Source: Streptomyces viridochromogenes
GTDB taxonomy: Bacteria; Actinomycetota; Actinomycetes; Streptomycetales; Streptomycetaceae
DNA: 8,382 bases
Direction: 5' to 3'
Assembly: GCF_001270495.1 (NCBI RefSeq)
Contig: NZ_LGUR01000032.1
Location: 1-8,382, forward strand
The translations under genes and the position numbers were made by a program. The notes below the pieces were generated by a model that searched no databases, had not been told where the DNA came from, and saw only the letters and a program-made list of their open reading frames with translations. Position 1 is the first letter of the stretch. Every line of letters begins with the position of its first letter. Shown in pieces: positions 1 through 5,189 of this stretch.

Positions 1-11
1 GTCCCATCCCC

Positions 12-56
12 AGGGGCTCCGCCCCTTCAACCCCACCAGGGGGCTCCGCCCCCTGG
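12..56. terminator. Two GC-rich hairpins with a shared TCC loop
   Basis: Two adjacent inverted repeats are visible. AGGGGC-TCC-GCCCCT lies at 12-26, and a 9-bp stem with the same TCC loop (arms CCAGGGGGC and GCCCCCTGG) lies at 36-56. Such GGGGCTCCGCCCC elements are frequent downstream of Streptomyces genes and may act as terminators. The gene they would serve must lie left of the window. There is no U-tract, as is usual in high-GC actinobacteria. The hairpins are certain as sequence; their role is inferred. Confidence 0.5.
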
Positions 57-84
57 ACCCCCATCGGCCCTGAAGGGGCCTCGT

Positions 85-499
85 CCTCAAACGCCGGACG
101 GGCTGGAGAATCCGGACCGGCGCCCAAAGGCGACCGCCAGCCGCCCCGAGACGAAGCCGACTGCGGGTGGGTGGCGGTCCTAGGCCTCAAACGCCGGACC
201 GGCTGAAGAAGCCCACACCGGCGCCCAAAGGCGACCACCGACCGCCCTGAGGCGAAGCCAACTGCAGGTGGGCGGGGGCTGGGGACGGCAGTCCTCGGCC
301 TCAAACGCCGGACCGGCTGAAGAAGCCCACACCGGCGCCCAAAAGCAACGACCGACCACCCTGAGGCGAAGCCAACTGCAGGTGGGCGGGGGGGTAGGGA
401 CGGCAGTCCCCGTCCTCAAACGCCAGACCGGCCGAAGATGCCCGAACCCGCCGCGGAAGCGCCCGCCGACGGCGCGAGGTGAAGCCCGTTGGGCGGAGG
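85..499. repeat. Four tandem units of a 100-115 bp intergenic repeat
   Basis: The core CCTCAAACGCC recurs at 85, 185, 299 and 414, giving units of 100, 114 and 115 bp and a diverged last unit fading out near 499. Units 2 and 3 are the most alike; both continue with GGACCGGCTGAAGAAGCCCA, then CACCGGCGCCCAAA, and later GAAGCCAACTGCAGGTGGGC. Unit 1 has the variant GGACGGGCTGGAG and unit 4 has CCAGACCGGCCGAAG. Single copies of this core are common between Streptomyces genes, and head-to-tail stacking suggests local duplication. Open frames crossing the block translate into the same repeated peptide and are not treated as genes. Confidence 0.85.
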
Positions 500-588
500 A
501 TGGGCTCGCAGACGCCGGCGGCGCGGATGAGGAATGGCGCGCAGCCCCACCGCCCCGCAGTCGCGTACGGCGGCGAGGGGACGTGTCG

Positions 589-673
589 GGGGGTGTCCGC
601 CCGCAGAGTCCGGTGTCAAGAAACGGCACCTCCTGGCAGTACGCCAGCCACCGGACCGAGGACGGACACCCCC
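589..673. other. Nested three-stem inverted repeat, possible structured RNA or terminator
   Basis: Three perfect stems nest around one centre: 11 bp (589-599 with 663-673, GGGGGTGTCCG/CGGACACCCCC), 8 bp (608-615 with 649-656, GTCCGGTG/CACCGGAC) and 5 bp (633-637 with 643-647, CTGGC/GCCAG, loop AGTAC). The element lies about 100 nt beyond the stop of the leftward GntR gene, so it could sit in that transcript's 3' end. It could equally be a separate structured RNA or a remnant of a mobile element. It matches no riboswitch I can name. The pairing is seen directly; any function is inferred. Confidence 0.45.
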
Positions 674-736
674 GGCACGGCCCCGACCCACAACCCACCC
701 GCAGGCGCTACACGCACCCCCACCCAACCCGCACAG

Positions 737-759
737 GCGCCGCAGGCATGCCGTGGCGC
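737..759 (-). terminator. Candidate terminator of the GntR gene
   Basis: GCGCCGC (737-743) can pair with GTGGCGC (753-759) through seven pairs including one G-T, around a 9-nt loop. It lies about 16 nt past the leftward gene's stop codon, a suitable distance for a factor-independent terminator. There is no U-run, and such short GC stems occur by chance in this DNA. Confidence 0.35.
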
Positions 760-775
760 GCACCCCCAAGAGCCG

Positions 776-1699
776 TCAGCGCGTGCTCGCGAAGTGGTCT
801 GCCACCAACGTGCGCACCACATCCACATTCCCGGCGATCAGCGCGTCCAGCAGCGCCGTGTGTTCCGCCGCGTCCGCGAGAAGGTCCACGTGGCAGCGGC
901 CCGACGGGCGGGCGGGGGTCTCCAGCGGCCACTGGGCGCGGCGGTGGAGGTCGTCGGCGATCTGAACGAGTTGTTCGTTGCCGCAGAGGGAGAGCACAGC
1001 CCGGTGGAAGGTACGGTCCGTCTCCGCGTAGGTCGCCCGGCAGCCGGTCGACGCCGCGCGGGCCGTCGCCTCGGCCAACGGCCGTAGCTCCGCCCAGCGT
1101 TCGGCGGGAACCGTACGGGCCAGCCGCAGCATCACCGGGACTTCGATGAGCGCCCGGACCTCGGCGAGTTCGGCCAGTTCCCGCGCGCCGCGTTCGACCA
1201 CCCGGAACCCCCGGTTGGGGACGACCTCGACGGCACCTTCCTGCGCGAGCTGCTGCATGGCCTCACGGACCGGCGTCGCGGAGACGCCGAAGCGTTCGCC
1301 GAGCGCGGGGGCCGAGTAGACCGCCCCGGGCGCCAGCTCACCGGTGACCAGCGCGGTGCGCAGGGCGTCGAGGATCTGTCCCCGCACCGAGGCCCGCTGG
1401 ACGACGGCACGCGGCCGCGGGATGGGCGGCTCGCTGTGGATGTGCTCACCACGAGCCGTCGGCGCCGGGACACCCCGGCCCGTGCCCCCGCCCCCGCCCC
1501 CGCTCCGGTCCACGTCCGCGGGCCGCGCCTGCGACGGCACCCGCGCCTCGCCGGGGCCGGCACTCACACCCGTGCCCACACCCACACCCACACCCGTTCC
1601 CCCACATGTGTCCGACACCTGCGAAATCCCCGTTCCCGCGGAGCCCTGCGCGCCCTGCTTCACGGGTCCTCCTCCGGACGTATCGGTACTTGGGGTCAT
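776..1699 (-). CDS. GntR-family transcriptional regulator, FCD (FadR-like) subfamily
   Basis: A DNA-binding repressor or activator of 307 aa if read from the ATG at 1699. Residues 100-168 form the GntR winged helix: VRGQILDALRTALVTGELAPG, then ALGERFGVSATPVREAMQQL as the helix-turn-helix, then a wing ending PNRGFRVVE. Residues 176-302 match the all-helical FCD ligand domain. D228 and H232 (DRTFH), H280 (AAEH) and H302 (DHF) have the spacing of the metal/carboxylate ligands of that domain, so the effector may be a small organic acid, but it is not identifiable. Residues 1-95 are a low-complexity Gly/Val/Thr/Pro extension encoded by hexamer repeats; the family is normally 220-250 aa. No strong Shine-Dalgarno precedes the ATG. 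A GTG at 1513 would give 245 aa, also without a good ribosome site. The gene is divergent from the FhuF-like gene and may regulate it or itself. Confidence 0.88.
   Translation of the reverse strand: MTPSTDTSGGGPVKQGAQGSAGTGISQVSDTCGGTGVGVGVGTGVSAGPGEARVPSQARPADVDRSGGGGGGTGRGVPAPTARGEHIHSEPPIPRPRAVVQRASVRGQILDALRTALVTGELAPGAVYSAPALGERFGVSATPVREAMQQLAQEGAVEVVPNRGFRVVERGARELAELAEVRALIEVPVMLRLARTVPAERWAELRPLAEATARAASTGCRATYAETDRTFHRAVLSLCGNEQLVQIADDLHRRAQWPLETPARPSGRCHVDLLADAAEHTALLDALIAGNVDVVRTLVADHFASTR
1484..1501. repeat. GCCCCC hexamer repeat (x3) inside the GntR N-terminus
   Basis: Three exact GCCCCC units encode a poly-glycine stretch (near residues 67-72) on the minus strand. On that strand the G-runs of five, together with neighbouring runs at about 1475-1483, could form a G-quadruplex. 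The tract lies in the low-complexity extension ahead of the DNA-binding domain. Confidence 0.7.
1563..1598. repeat. CCCACA-type hexamer microsatellite, six units
   Basis: Six 6-bp units are visible: CTCACA, CCCGTG, three exact CCCACA, and CCCGTT. In the minus-strand frame they encode alternating Gly with Val/Thr. A unit change would keep the reading frame of the regulator, so length may vary between strains. Confidence 0.75.
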
Positions 1700-1728
1700 T
1701 ACGGCTGGTTGTTACTCGCCCGTCAAGC

Positions 1729-1756
1729 ACCTTAGGCGCAGAACGCGACAGTTCAA
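1729..1756 (-). promoter_or_regulatory. Predicted promoter of the GntR gene
   Basis: Read on the minus strand, TTGAAC (1756-1751) is followed after 16 nt by TAAGGT (1734-1729), a good fit to a vegetative sigma-70-type promoter. The -10 lies about 30 nt upstream of the ATG at 1699, which supports that start or a short leader. The -35 overlaps the -35 proposed for the opposite gene. Confidence 0.5.
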
Positions 1757-1779
1757 ATCACAGCGATCTTGGGTAAGGT
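1752..1779 (+). promoter_or_regulatory. Predicted promoter of the FhuF-like gene
   Basis: TTCAAA (1752-1757) and TAAGGT (1774-1779) are separated by 16 nt, a moderate match to the vegetative consensus. The -10 lies inside the iron box, the classic arrangement for repression by an iron-loaded DtxR-type regulator. Confidence 0.4.
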
Positions 1780-1792
1780 AAGCCTTACCTTT
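1774..1792 (+). promoter_or_regulatory. DmdR/IdeR/DtxR-type iron box
   Basis: The core is a perfect 17-bp palindrome around one central base: AAGGTAAG-C-CTTACCTT (1775-1791). Aligned with the actinobacterial consensus TTAGGTTAGGCTCACCTAA, I count 13 of 19 identities, including the AGGT and ACCT arms. It lies 26 bp before the start codon of an iron-reductase gene and over its predicted -10. By family knowledge, Fe(II)-bound DmdR would bind here and block transcription when iron is plentiful. It also lies about 75 bp from the GntR start, so it may affect that gene less directly. Confidence 0.85.
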
Positions 1793-1818
1793 GAATCCTC
1801 GCGGATCGGTGGTCCGGA

Positions 1819-2670
1819 ATGCCTGTGCCCCCCTCGGCCCTAGCGGACGCGTACACCCGTCTCACCAAGGTCTTCCCGGGGCTCGACATCACCCAGCCGC
1901 CCGCCGGCACACCGGTCCCCCAGCACGGCGGCTGGATCACCGCCGCCGCGCTCGCCGAGGGCGACACCGGCCTCGACACCTTCCTGGCCTGGGACGACGC
2001 GCAGATACTGCGGGACTACGGACAGTCCGCACGCACGGACGTCGTCGCCAGCTTCGGCCTGCACCGGTACGCCTGGCCCGCCTGCCTGCTGATCACCGTG
2101 CCCTGGTTCCTGCTCCGCCGCGTCCCCCGCTTCCCCGTGACGCATGTCTCCTACGACCGCACGGCCCCTGGCCTCCCCATAGGCCGCCTGGCGGCCCGCC
2201 CCACCACGTTCGCCTGCCTTCCCGGCGACCCGGCCGCCACCCTGCCCGGCGCACGGGTCGTACCCGACGAGGAGGCCCTGCGCACCGAGGTGCGGGCCGC
2301 TGTCGCGGAGCACCTCGAACCCGTCCTCGCGGGCTTCGGCCCGCGCATGCGGCGGCGCGGGCGGGCACTGTGGGGCATGGCGACCGACGAGGTCGTCGAG
2401 GGCCTGTGGTACGTCGCCCACCTGTTCGGCGACGGGGAACAGGAGCGAGCGCGGCGCGAGCTGGAGCTGCTGCTGCCGGGCGCGACGAAGCCGTACGTCG
2501 GCTCGGCCGCCTTCCGTGAACTCACCGGCCCGAACGGCGAGTCCCTGCCCACCCGGGACCGGGCGAGCTGCTGCATGTTCTACACACTGCGCCCCGCGGA
2601 CACCTGCCCCACCTGCCCGCGCACCTGCGACGCGGACCGGGTCACCAGGCTTCTGGCCGCCGCCAGTTGA
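1819..2670 (+). CDS. FhuF-like [2Fe-2S] ferric-siderophore reductase
   Basis: A 283-aa protein predicted to act in the cytoplasm, reducing Fe(III) in imported siderophores so that iron is released. The decisive evidence is the C-terminal cluster motif: C251-C252, ten residues, C263, two residues, C266. This is the CC-x10-C-x2-C pattern of the FhuF C-terminal domain, with an extra C270. The rest fits the FhuF-like family of about 250-280 aa, including a hydrophobic stretch at 84-100 (YAWPACLLITVPWFLLR) and an HLEPVL region near 165-170 that may contact the siderophore. There is no signal peptide. The ATG at 1819 has only a weak ribosome site (CCGGA), but no other start lies in frame nearby. 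The iron box upstream predicts low-iron induction. No siderophore biosynthesis or transport genes are adjacent, so it probably serves siderophores handled elsewhere. The exact substrate cannot be read from sequence. Confidence 0.88.
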   Translation: MPVPPSALADAYTRLTKVFPGLDITQPPAGTPVPQHGGWITAAALAEGDTGLDTFLAWDDAQILRDYGQSARTDVVASFGLHRYAWPACLLITVPWFLLRRVPRFPVTHVSYDRTAPGLPIGRLAARPTTFACLPGDPAATLPGARVVPDEEALRTEVRAAVAEHLEPVLAGFGPRMRRRGRALWGMATDEVVEGLWYVAHLFGDGEQERARRELELLLPGATKPYVGSAAFRELTGPNGESLPTRDRASCCMFYTLRPADTCPTCPRTCDADRVTRLLAAAS

Positions 2671-2680
2671 GGCACCCTCA

Positions 2681-2704
2681 GGCACGGCCGAAAGCCGCCG
2701 TGCC
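2681..2704 (+). terminator. Terminator of the FhuF-like gene
   Basis: GGCACGGC (2681-2688) and GCCGTGCC (2697-2704) form a perfect 8-bp stem with an 8-nt loop, 10 nt after the stop codon. A smaller TGAGG-CAC-CCTCA hairpin overlaps the stop codon (2668-2680). There is no U-tract. Confidence 0.6.
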
Positions 2705-2807
2705 GTAAGATCACCCGCGAGCAGGGCACCCGTCACGGTTACAGGCGTTTCACAATTTCCTCACTCCGCGCAGGAACTTTCCGTGGAACCACCCGCACGG
2801 GTAGTGT

Positions 2808-2849
2808 TGCTCGAACTCAACTCCCGCCCCTCAAGCGGCAGTTCGAGCA
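2808..2849. promoter_or_regulatory. Spaced inverted repeat upstream of the DUF2637 gene, operator candidate
   Basis: TGCTCGAACT (2808-2817) and AGTTCGAGCA (2840-2849) are perfect 10-bp inverted copies with 22 nt between them and 32 bp centre to centre, about three helical turns. A TAGTGT that could serve as a -10 ends at 2807, and a possible but poor -35 (TTCCGT, 2779-2784) lies 17 nt before it. This is the only clear structure in the 304-bp gene-free stretch 2671-2974 besides the terminator and an isolated TAAGAT at 2706-2711. The regulator is unknown. Confidence 0.45.
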
Positions 2850-2974
2850 GAACGCCGCCCTGGGCATTCCCTTGCACTTCCTTGGCGGCCTCTTGCCCCG
2901 AAACCCCCTGAGGGCCAGTGAGATTGGGCCACTATGGCGGGCGTTACGCCCTATCCCAATGCAAGGGACCCCAG

Positions 2975-4012
2975 ATGAGATTGACCGACATATCGCTGAA
3001 CTGGTTGCTTCCGGGCGCCGTCCTGCTCCTGGGCCTGCTGGCGGCGATAGCGGTGCTCCGGCGCGGGAAGACCGTGGGGAAGGACGCGAGCGCGGACGAC
3101 TCGTGGGAGCGCAGCGAGGAGCGCCGTAGGCGCAAGGAAGCCATCTACGGCACCGTCTCCTATGTCCTGCTGTTCTGCTGTGCGGCGGTGGCCGCGGCCC
3201 TCTCCTTCCATGGCCTGGTCGGCTTCGGTGAGCAGAACCTCGGCCTCACCAACGGCTGGCAGTACCTCGTGCCGTTCGGCCTCGACGGGGCGGCGATGTT
3301 CTGCTCCGTGCTCGCCGTCCGCGAGGCCAGCCACGGTGACGCGGCCCTCGGCTCCCGGATACTCGTGTGGACGTTCGCGTTCGCCGCGGCCTGGTTCAAC
3401 TGGGTGCACGCGCCCAGGGGCATCGGCCACGACGGCGCCCCGCACTTCTTCGCCGGCATGTCCCTCTCCGCGGCGGTGCTGTTCGACCGGGCGCTGAAGC
3501 AGACCCGCCGCGCCGCCCTGCGTGAGCAGGGTCTGGTGCCGAGGCCCCTCCCGCAGATCCGCATCGTCCGCTGGCTGCGGGCCCCTCGCGAGACCTACAA
3601 GGCCTGGTCGCTGATGCTCCTGGAGGGCGTGCGCAGCCTGGACGAGGCGGTCGACGAGGTCCGCGAGGACAAGCGGCAGAAGGAAGAGACCCGGCTGCGC
3701 CGCCGCGACCAGCAGCGCATGGAGCGGGCCCAGTTGAAGGCGATCAGCCGGGGCCACCGAGGCTTCGTGGGCCGTGGCGGCCGACAGGTCGAGACGCAGG
3801 CTCTGGAGCGTGCCTCGGCCCAAGTCACCGCGGAGCCTGCCATATCCACGGCGGAGCAGCTGCCCGTACGCTCGCGTCCCTCCCTTCAGCCCGTTCGCAC
3901 CGGTTCTGACCCGGTCTCCGTCGACCTCACCGCGGAGGACGACACAATGGCGCTGCCGCGGCTCGACTCCCTGGAGCGCAAGCTCAAGGATCTTGAGCAG
4001 CAGTTCGGCTGA
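2975..4012 (+). CDS. DUF2637 multi-pass membrane protein with charged helical C-terminal tail
   Basis: A 345-aa protein of unknown function. Hydrophobic segments lie near residues 10-28, 57-79, 95-115, 128-146 and 155-172; the last four make up the DUF2637 domain (motifs SFHGL, PFGLDGAAMF, AAAWFNWVHAP). Relatives include SpdB-like proteins linked to plasmid spread in mycelium as well as many chromosomal proteins without known function. After the membrane part comes a basic linker, a highly charged predicted helix at about 222-258, a low-complexity stretch, and a final amphipathic helix at 328-344 (LPRLDSLERKLKDLEQQF) that may form a coiled coil. I chose the ATG at 2975 because GGGA precedes it by 6 nt. 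A GTG at 2918 would add 19 residues of unlikely sequence. The gene is convergent with the ATP-binding protein gene. A role in membrane or hyphal organisation is possible but not shown. Confidence 0.85.
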   Translation: MRLTDISLNWLLPGAVLLLGLLAAIAVLRRGKTVGKDASADDSWERSEERRRRKEAIYGTVSYVLLFCCAAVAAALSFHGLVGFGEQNLGLTNGWQYLVPFGLDGAAMFCSVLAVREASHGDAALGSRILVWTFAFAAAWFNWVHAPRGIGHDGAPHFFAGMSLSAAVLFDRALKQTRRAALREQGLVPRPLPQIRIVRWLRAPRETYKAWSLMLLEGVRSLDEAVDEVREDKRQKEETRLRRRDQQRMERAQLKAISRGHRGFVGRGGRQVETQALERASAQVTAEPAISTAEQLPVRSRPSLQPVRTGSDPVSVDLTAEDDTMALPRLDSLERKLKDLEQQFG

Positions 4013-4026
4013 GAACGCCTCTCATC

Positions 4027-4073
4027 GACGGGAAGGGGCGCGACCCGGGGCTCGGGTCGCGCCCCTTCCCGTC
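4027..4073. terminator. Bidirectional terminator between convergent genes
   Basis: A perfect 21-bp inverted repeat (4027-4047 with 4053-4073) closes over a 5-nt loop GGGCT. It sits 14 nt after the stop of the rightward DUF2637 gene and 13 nt after the stop of the leftward ATPase gene, so one hairpin can serve both. On the plus strand TTCT follows the stem. Confidence 0.9.
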
Positions 4074-4086
4074 TTCTCGTACGGCG

Positions 4087-4569
4087 TCATGCGGCACTGG
4101 CGCCGAGTTCGAACCACACCGCCTTCCCCACCCCGTGCGGCTGCACACCCCAGGCGTCCGCGAGGGACTCGACCAGGACCAGACCTCTGCCGTTCGTACC
4201 GTCGTCGGCGATCGGTACGCGCAGTCTGGGCCGGCGGGCCACGAAGTCCCGTACCTCCACTCGGAGTCCGTCCGGTCCGACGGTCGCCGTCAGGACCGCC
4301 TCATGGTCGGTGTGGACGATCGCGTTGGTGACGAGCTCGCTGGTGAGCAGTTCGGCTATGTCCGATCGTCCGGGCCTCCCCCATTGCCGCAACAGGTCGC
4401 GCAGGGCCCTGCGTGCCTCCGGTACGGCCCGTAGGTCCGCCCGCCCGAGTCTGCGCCTGAGTTGAGGCTTCTGCGCGAGCTCCCCCGCACTCGCGGCCTC
4501 GTCCTCCGCTGTCTCCACAGAGGAGGCCCCGTACGCTATGGGACCGCCTCCTCGTGCCTGCCTCTTCAT
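4087..4569 (-). CDS. RsbW-like ATP-binding protein (HATPase_c, GHKL fold)
   Basis: A small cytoplasmic protein, 160 aa from the ATG at 4569, of the stand-alone histidine-kinase-like ATPase type that is abundant in Streptomyces. Known members act as anti-sigma factors or serine kinases of anti-anti-sigma factors; many are orphans. The N-box is SELVTNAIVH (E78, N82). The next box has D108 (EVRDFVARRP) without the DxGxG glycines, as is common in this subgroup. The G2 lid is NGRGLVLVESLADAWGV (126-142). Residues 1-40 are a poorly conserved, Ala/Glu-rich lead. The start is uncertain: GGGGG lies only 2 nt before the ATG, while a strong AGGAGGGG (4605-4598) lies 7 nt before an in-frame ATC at 4590, and a TTG at 4671 would give 194 aa. 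No sigma-factor or anti-anti-sigma gene is adjacent, so its partner is unknown. Confidence 0.87.
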   Translation of the reverse strand: MKRQARGGGPIAYGASSVETAEDEAASAGELAQKPQLRRRLGRADLRAVPEARRALRDLLRQWGRPGRSDIAELLTSELVTNAIVHTDHEAVLTATVGPDGLRVEVRDFVARRPRLRVPIADDGTNGRGLVLVESLADAWGVQPHGVGKAVWFELGASAA

Positions 4570-4610
4570 GACCCCCGCCCGCGTGCCGATGTCGGTTCCC
4601 CTCCTGGCTC

Positions 4611-4636
4611 GAACACGTTCACGGGAAGCATTTCCC
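4611..4636. promoter_or_regulatory. Two adjacent near-palindromes upstream of the ATPase gene
   Basis: GAACACGTTC (4611-4620) and GGGAAGCATTTCCC (4623-4636) sit side by side just upstream of the AGGAGGGG ribosome site. Both look like operator half-site pairs. No convincing -10/-35 pair was recognised nearby, and the binding protein is unknown. Confidence 0.35.
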
Positions 4637-4785
4637 AAGGCTGCGGCGCGCCAGTCATGTCGAATCGTCAACGACCAGGTGTTCGGCCATGGTTGGGGCG
4701 GCGCACGCCGGGTGCATGAAACCCGGAACGGCGCCCACCGGACGCCCGGAAGCCGCCGTGCGCGACGACCGAACCGAGTCGGTCA

Positions 4786-4820
4786 CCGGCCGTCGGCCCG
4801 GTTTCCGGGCCGACGGCCGG
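4786..4820. other. Perfect 16-bp hairpin with TTT loop, no gene ending at it
   Basis: CCGGCCGTCGGCCCGG (4786-4801) and CCGGGCCGACGGCCGG (4805-4820) pair completely around a TTT loop. It has the strength of a terminator, yet the ATPase gene starts to its left and the secreted-protein gene already has its own terminator at 5136-5178. It could end a small RNA or back up the distant terminator. Confidence 0.7.
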
Positions 4821-4998
4821 CATCCGGCGAGAGGAGGCGGGGCGGTGCATCCGCTCCGGCCGCGAGCGGCCGACCAGGGCAGTCCCGCACGGCTTCGAGC
4901 CGACCCGCGCACGGGCGTCGTGACCGGAGGGGATCGGCCCGGCTGCCGATGCCCCGCTGCCGTTCCGGCCGTATGTGACGCGGGCATGGGGCAGTTGA

Positions 4999-5046
4999 GG
5001 GCTCGGCATCGGGGTTCCGTCGACGCGGACGCCCCGTGCCGAGCCC
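4999..5046. other. 15-bp hairpin with a single bulge
   Basis: The left arm 4999-5014 (GGGCTCGGCATCGGGG) pairs with 5032-5046 (CCCCGTGCCGAGCCC), with only T5009 bulged and a 17-nt loop. Function unknown; it may be part of a structured transcript or a remnant terminator. Confidence 0.6.
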
Positions 5047-5100
5047 CGCGGCCGACGAAACTGGCCGGAACTCGCTTGTTCAGCCCTGGTTCCGCCGTGG

Positions 5101-5140
5101 TGAGAGCGGATGAGTGAGGGTGAGTGCGGGTGAGTGCGGG
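5101..5140. repeat. Four degenerate 10-bp tandem units
   Basis: Units in register: TGAGAGCGGA, TGAGTGAGGG, TGAGTGCGGG, TGAGTGCGGG. The last two are identical, and the final unit runs into the left arm of the neighbouring terminator. Probably a slippage product; function unknown. Confidence 0.7.
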
Positions 5141-5178
5141 GCCGCCCGCCCGACCCCCGTCCGGGAGGGCGGCCCCGC
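5136..5178 (-). terminator. Terminator of the secreted-protein gene
   Basis: GCGGGGCCGCCC (5136-5147) and GGGCGGCCCCGC (5167-5178) are a perfect 12-bp inverted repeat with a 19-nt loop. It begins 11 nt past the stop codon of the leftward gene. Confidence 0.8.
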
Positions 5179-5189
5179 TGGTGTGGTGG

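Larger units (their letters stand above)
4637..5100. other. Gene-free spacer rich in hairpins
   Basis: I find no convincing gene here. The one long plus-strand open frame (4689-5117) is Arg/Gly/Pro/Ala-rich, matches no family I know, and runs straight through perfect hairpins. Hairpins in order: 4767-4784 (GACCGA/TCGGTC), 4786-4820 (16 bp, loop TTT), 4857-4872 (CGGCCGC-GA-GCGGCCG, with a competing CCGCTC/GAGCGG pairing), 4890-4902 (CGGCT-TCG-AGCCG), 4929-4955 (10 bp with one bulge) and 4999-5046 (15 bp with one bulge). The promoter of the leftward ATPase gene should lie at the left end. The rest may be a structured RNA, terminator relics or simple GC-driven pairing. Confidence 0.5.

Noticed and set aside
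85..499. CRISPR-like array
   Set aside because: Whole 100-115 bp units are related to one another, rather than short identical repeats separated by unrelated spacers, and no cas gene is present.
180..698. Minus-strand open frame with an internally repeated peptide
   Set aside because: Its C-terminal half is the translation of the tandem intergenic repeat, with no family match; the repetition explains it fully.
268..1149. Long plus-strand open frame
   Set aside because: It runs through the repeats and antisense to the GntR gene; the protein is Arg/Pro-rich with no recognisable domain.
2811..2846. LexA/SOS box
   Set aside because: The half-sites TCGAAC and GTTCGA are present but are separated by 24 nt instead of 4.
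2918..2974. GTG start at 2918 for the DUF2637 protein
   Set aside because: The extra 19 residues are unlike the family start, and the ATG at 2975 has a well-spaced GGGA upstream.
4689..5117. Plus-strand open frame of 142 codons
   Set aside because: Arg/Gly/Pro/Ala-rich, no ribosome site or family match, and it passes through several perfect hairpins.
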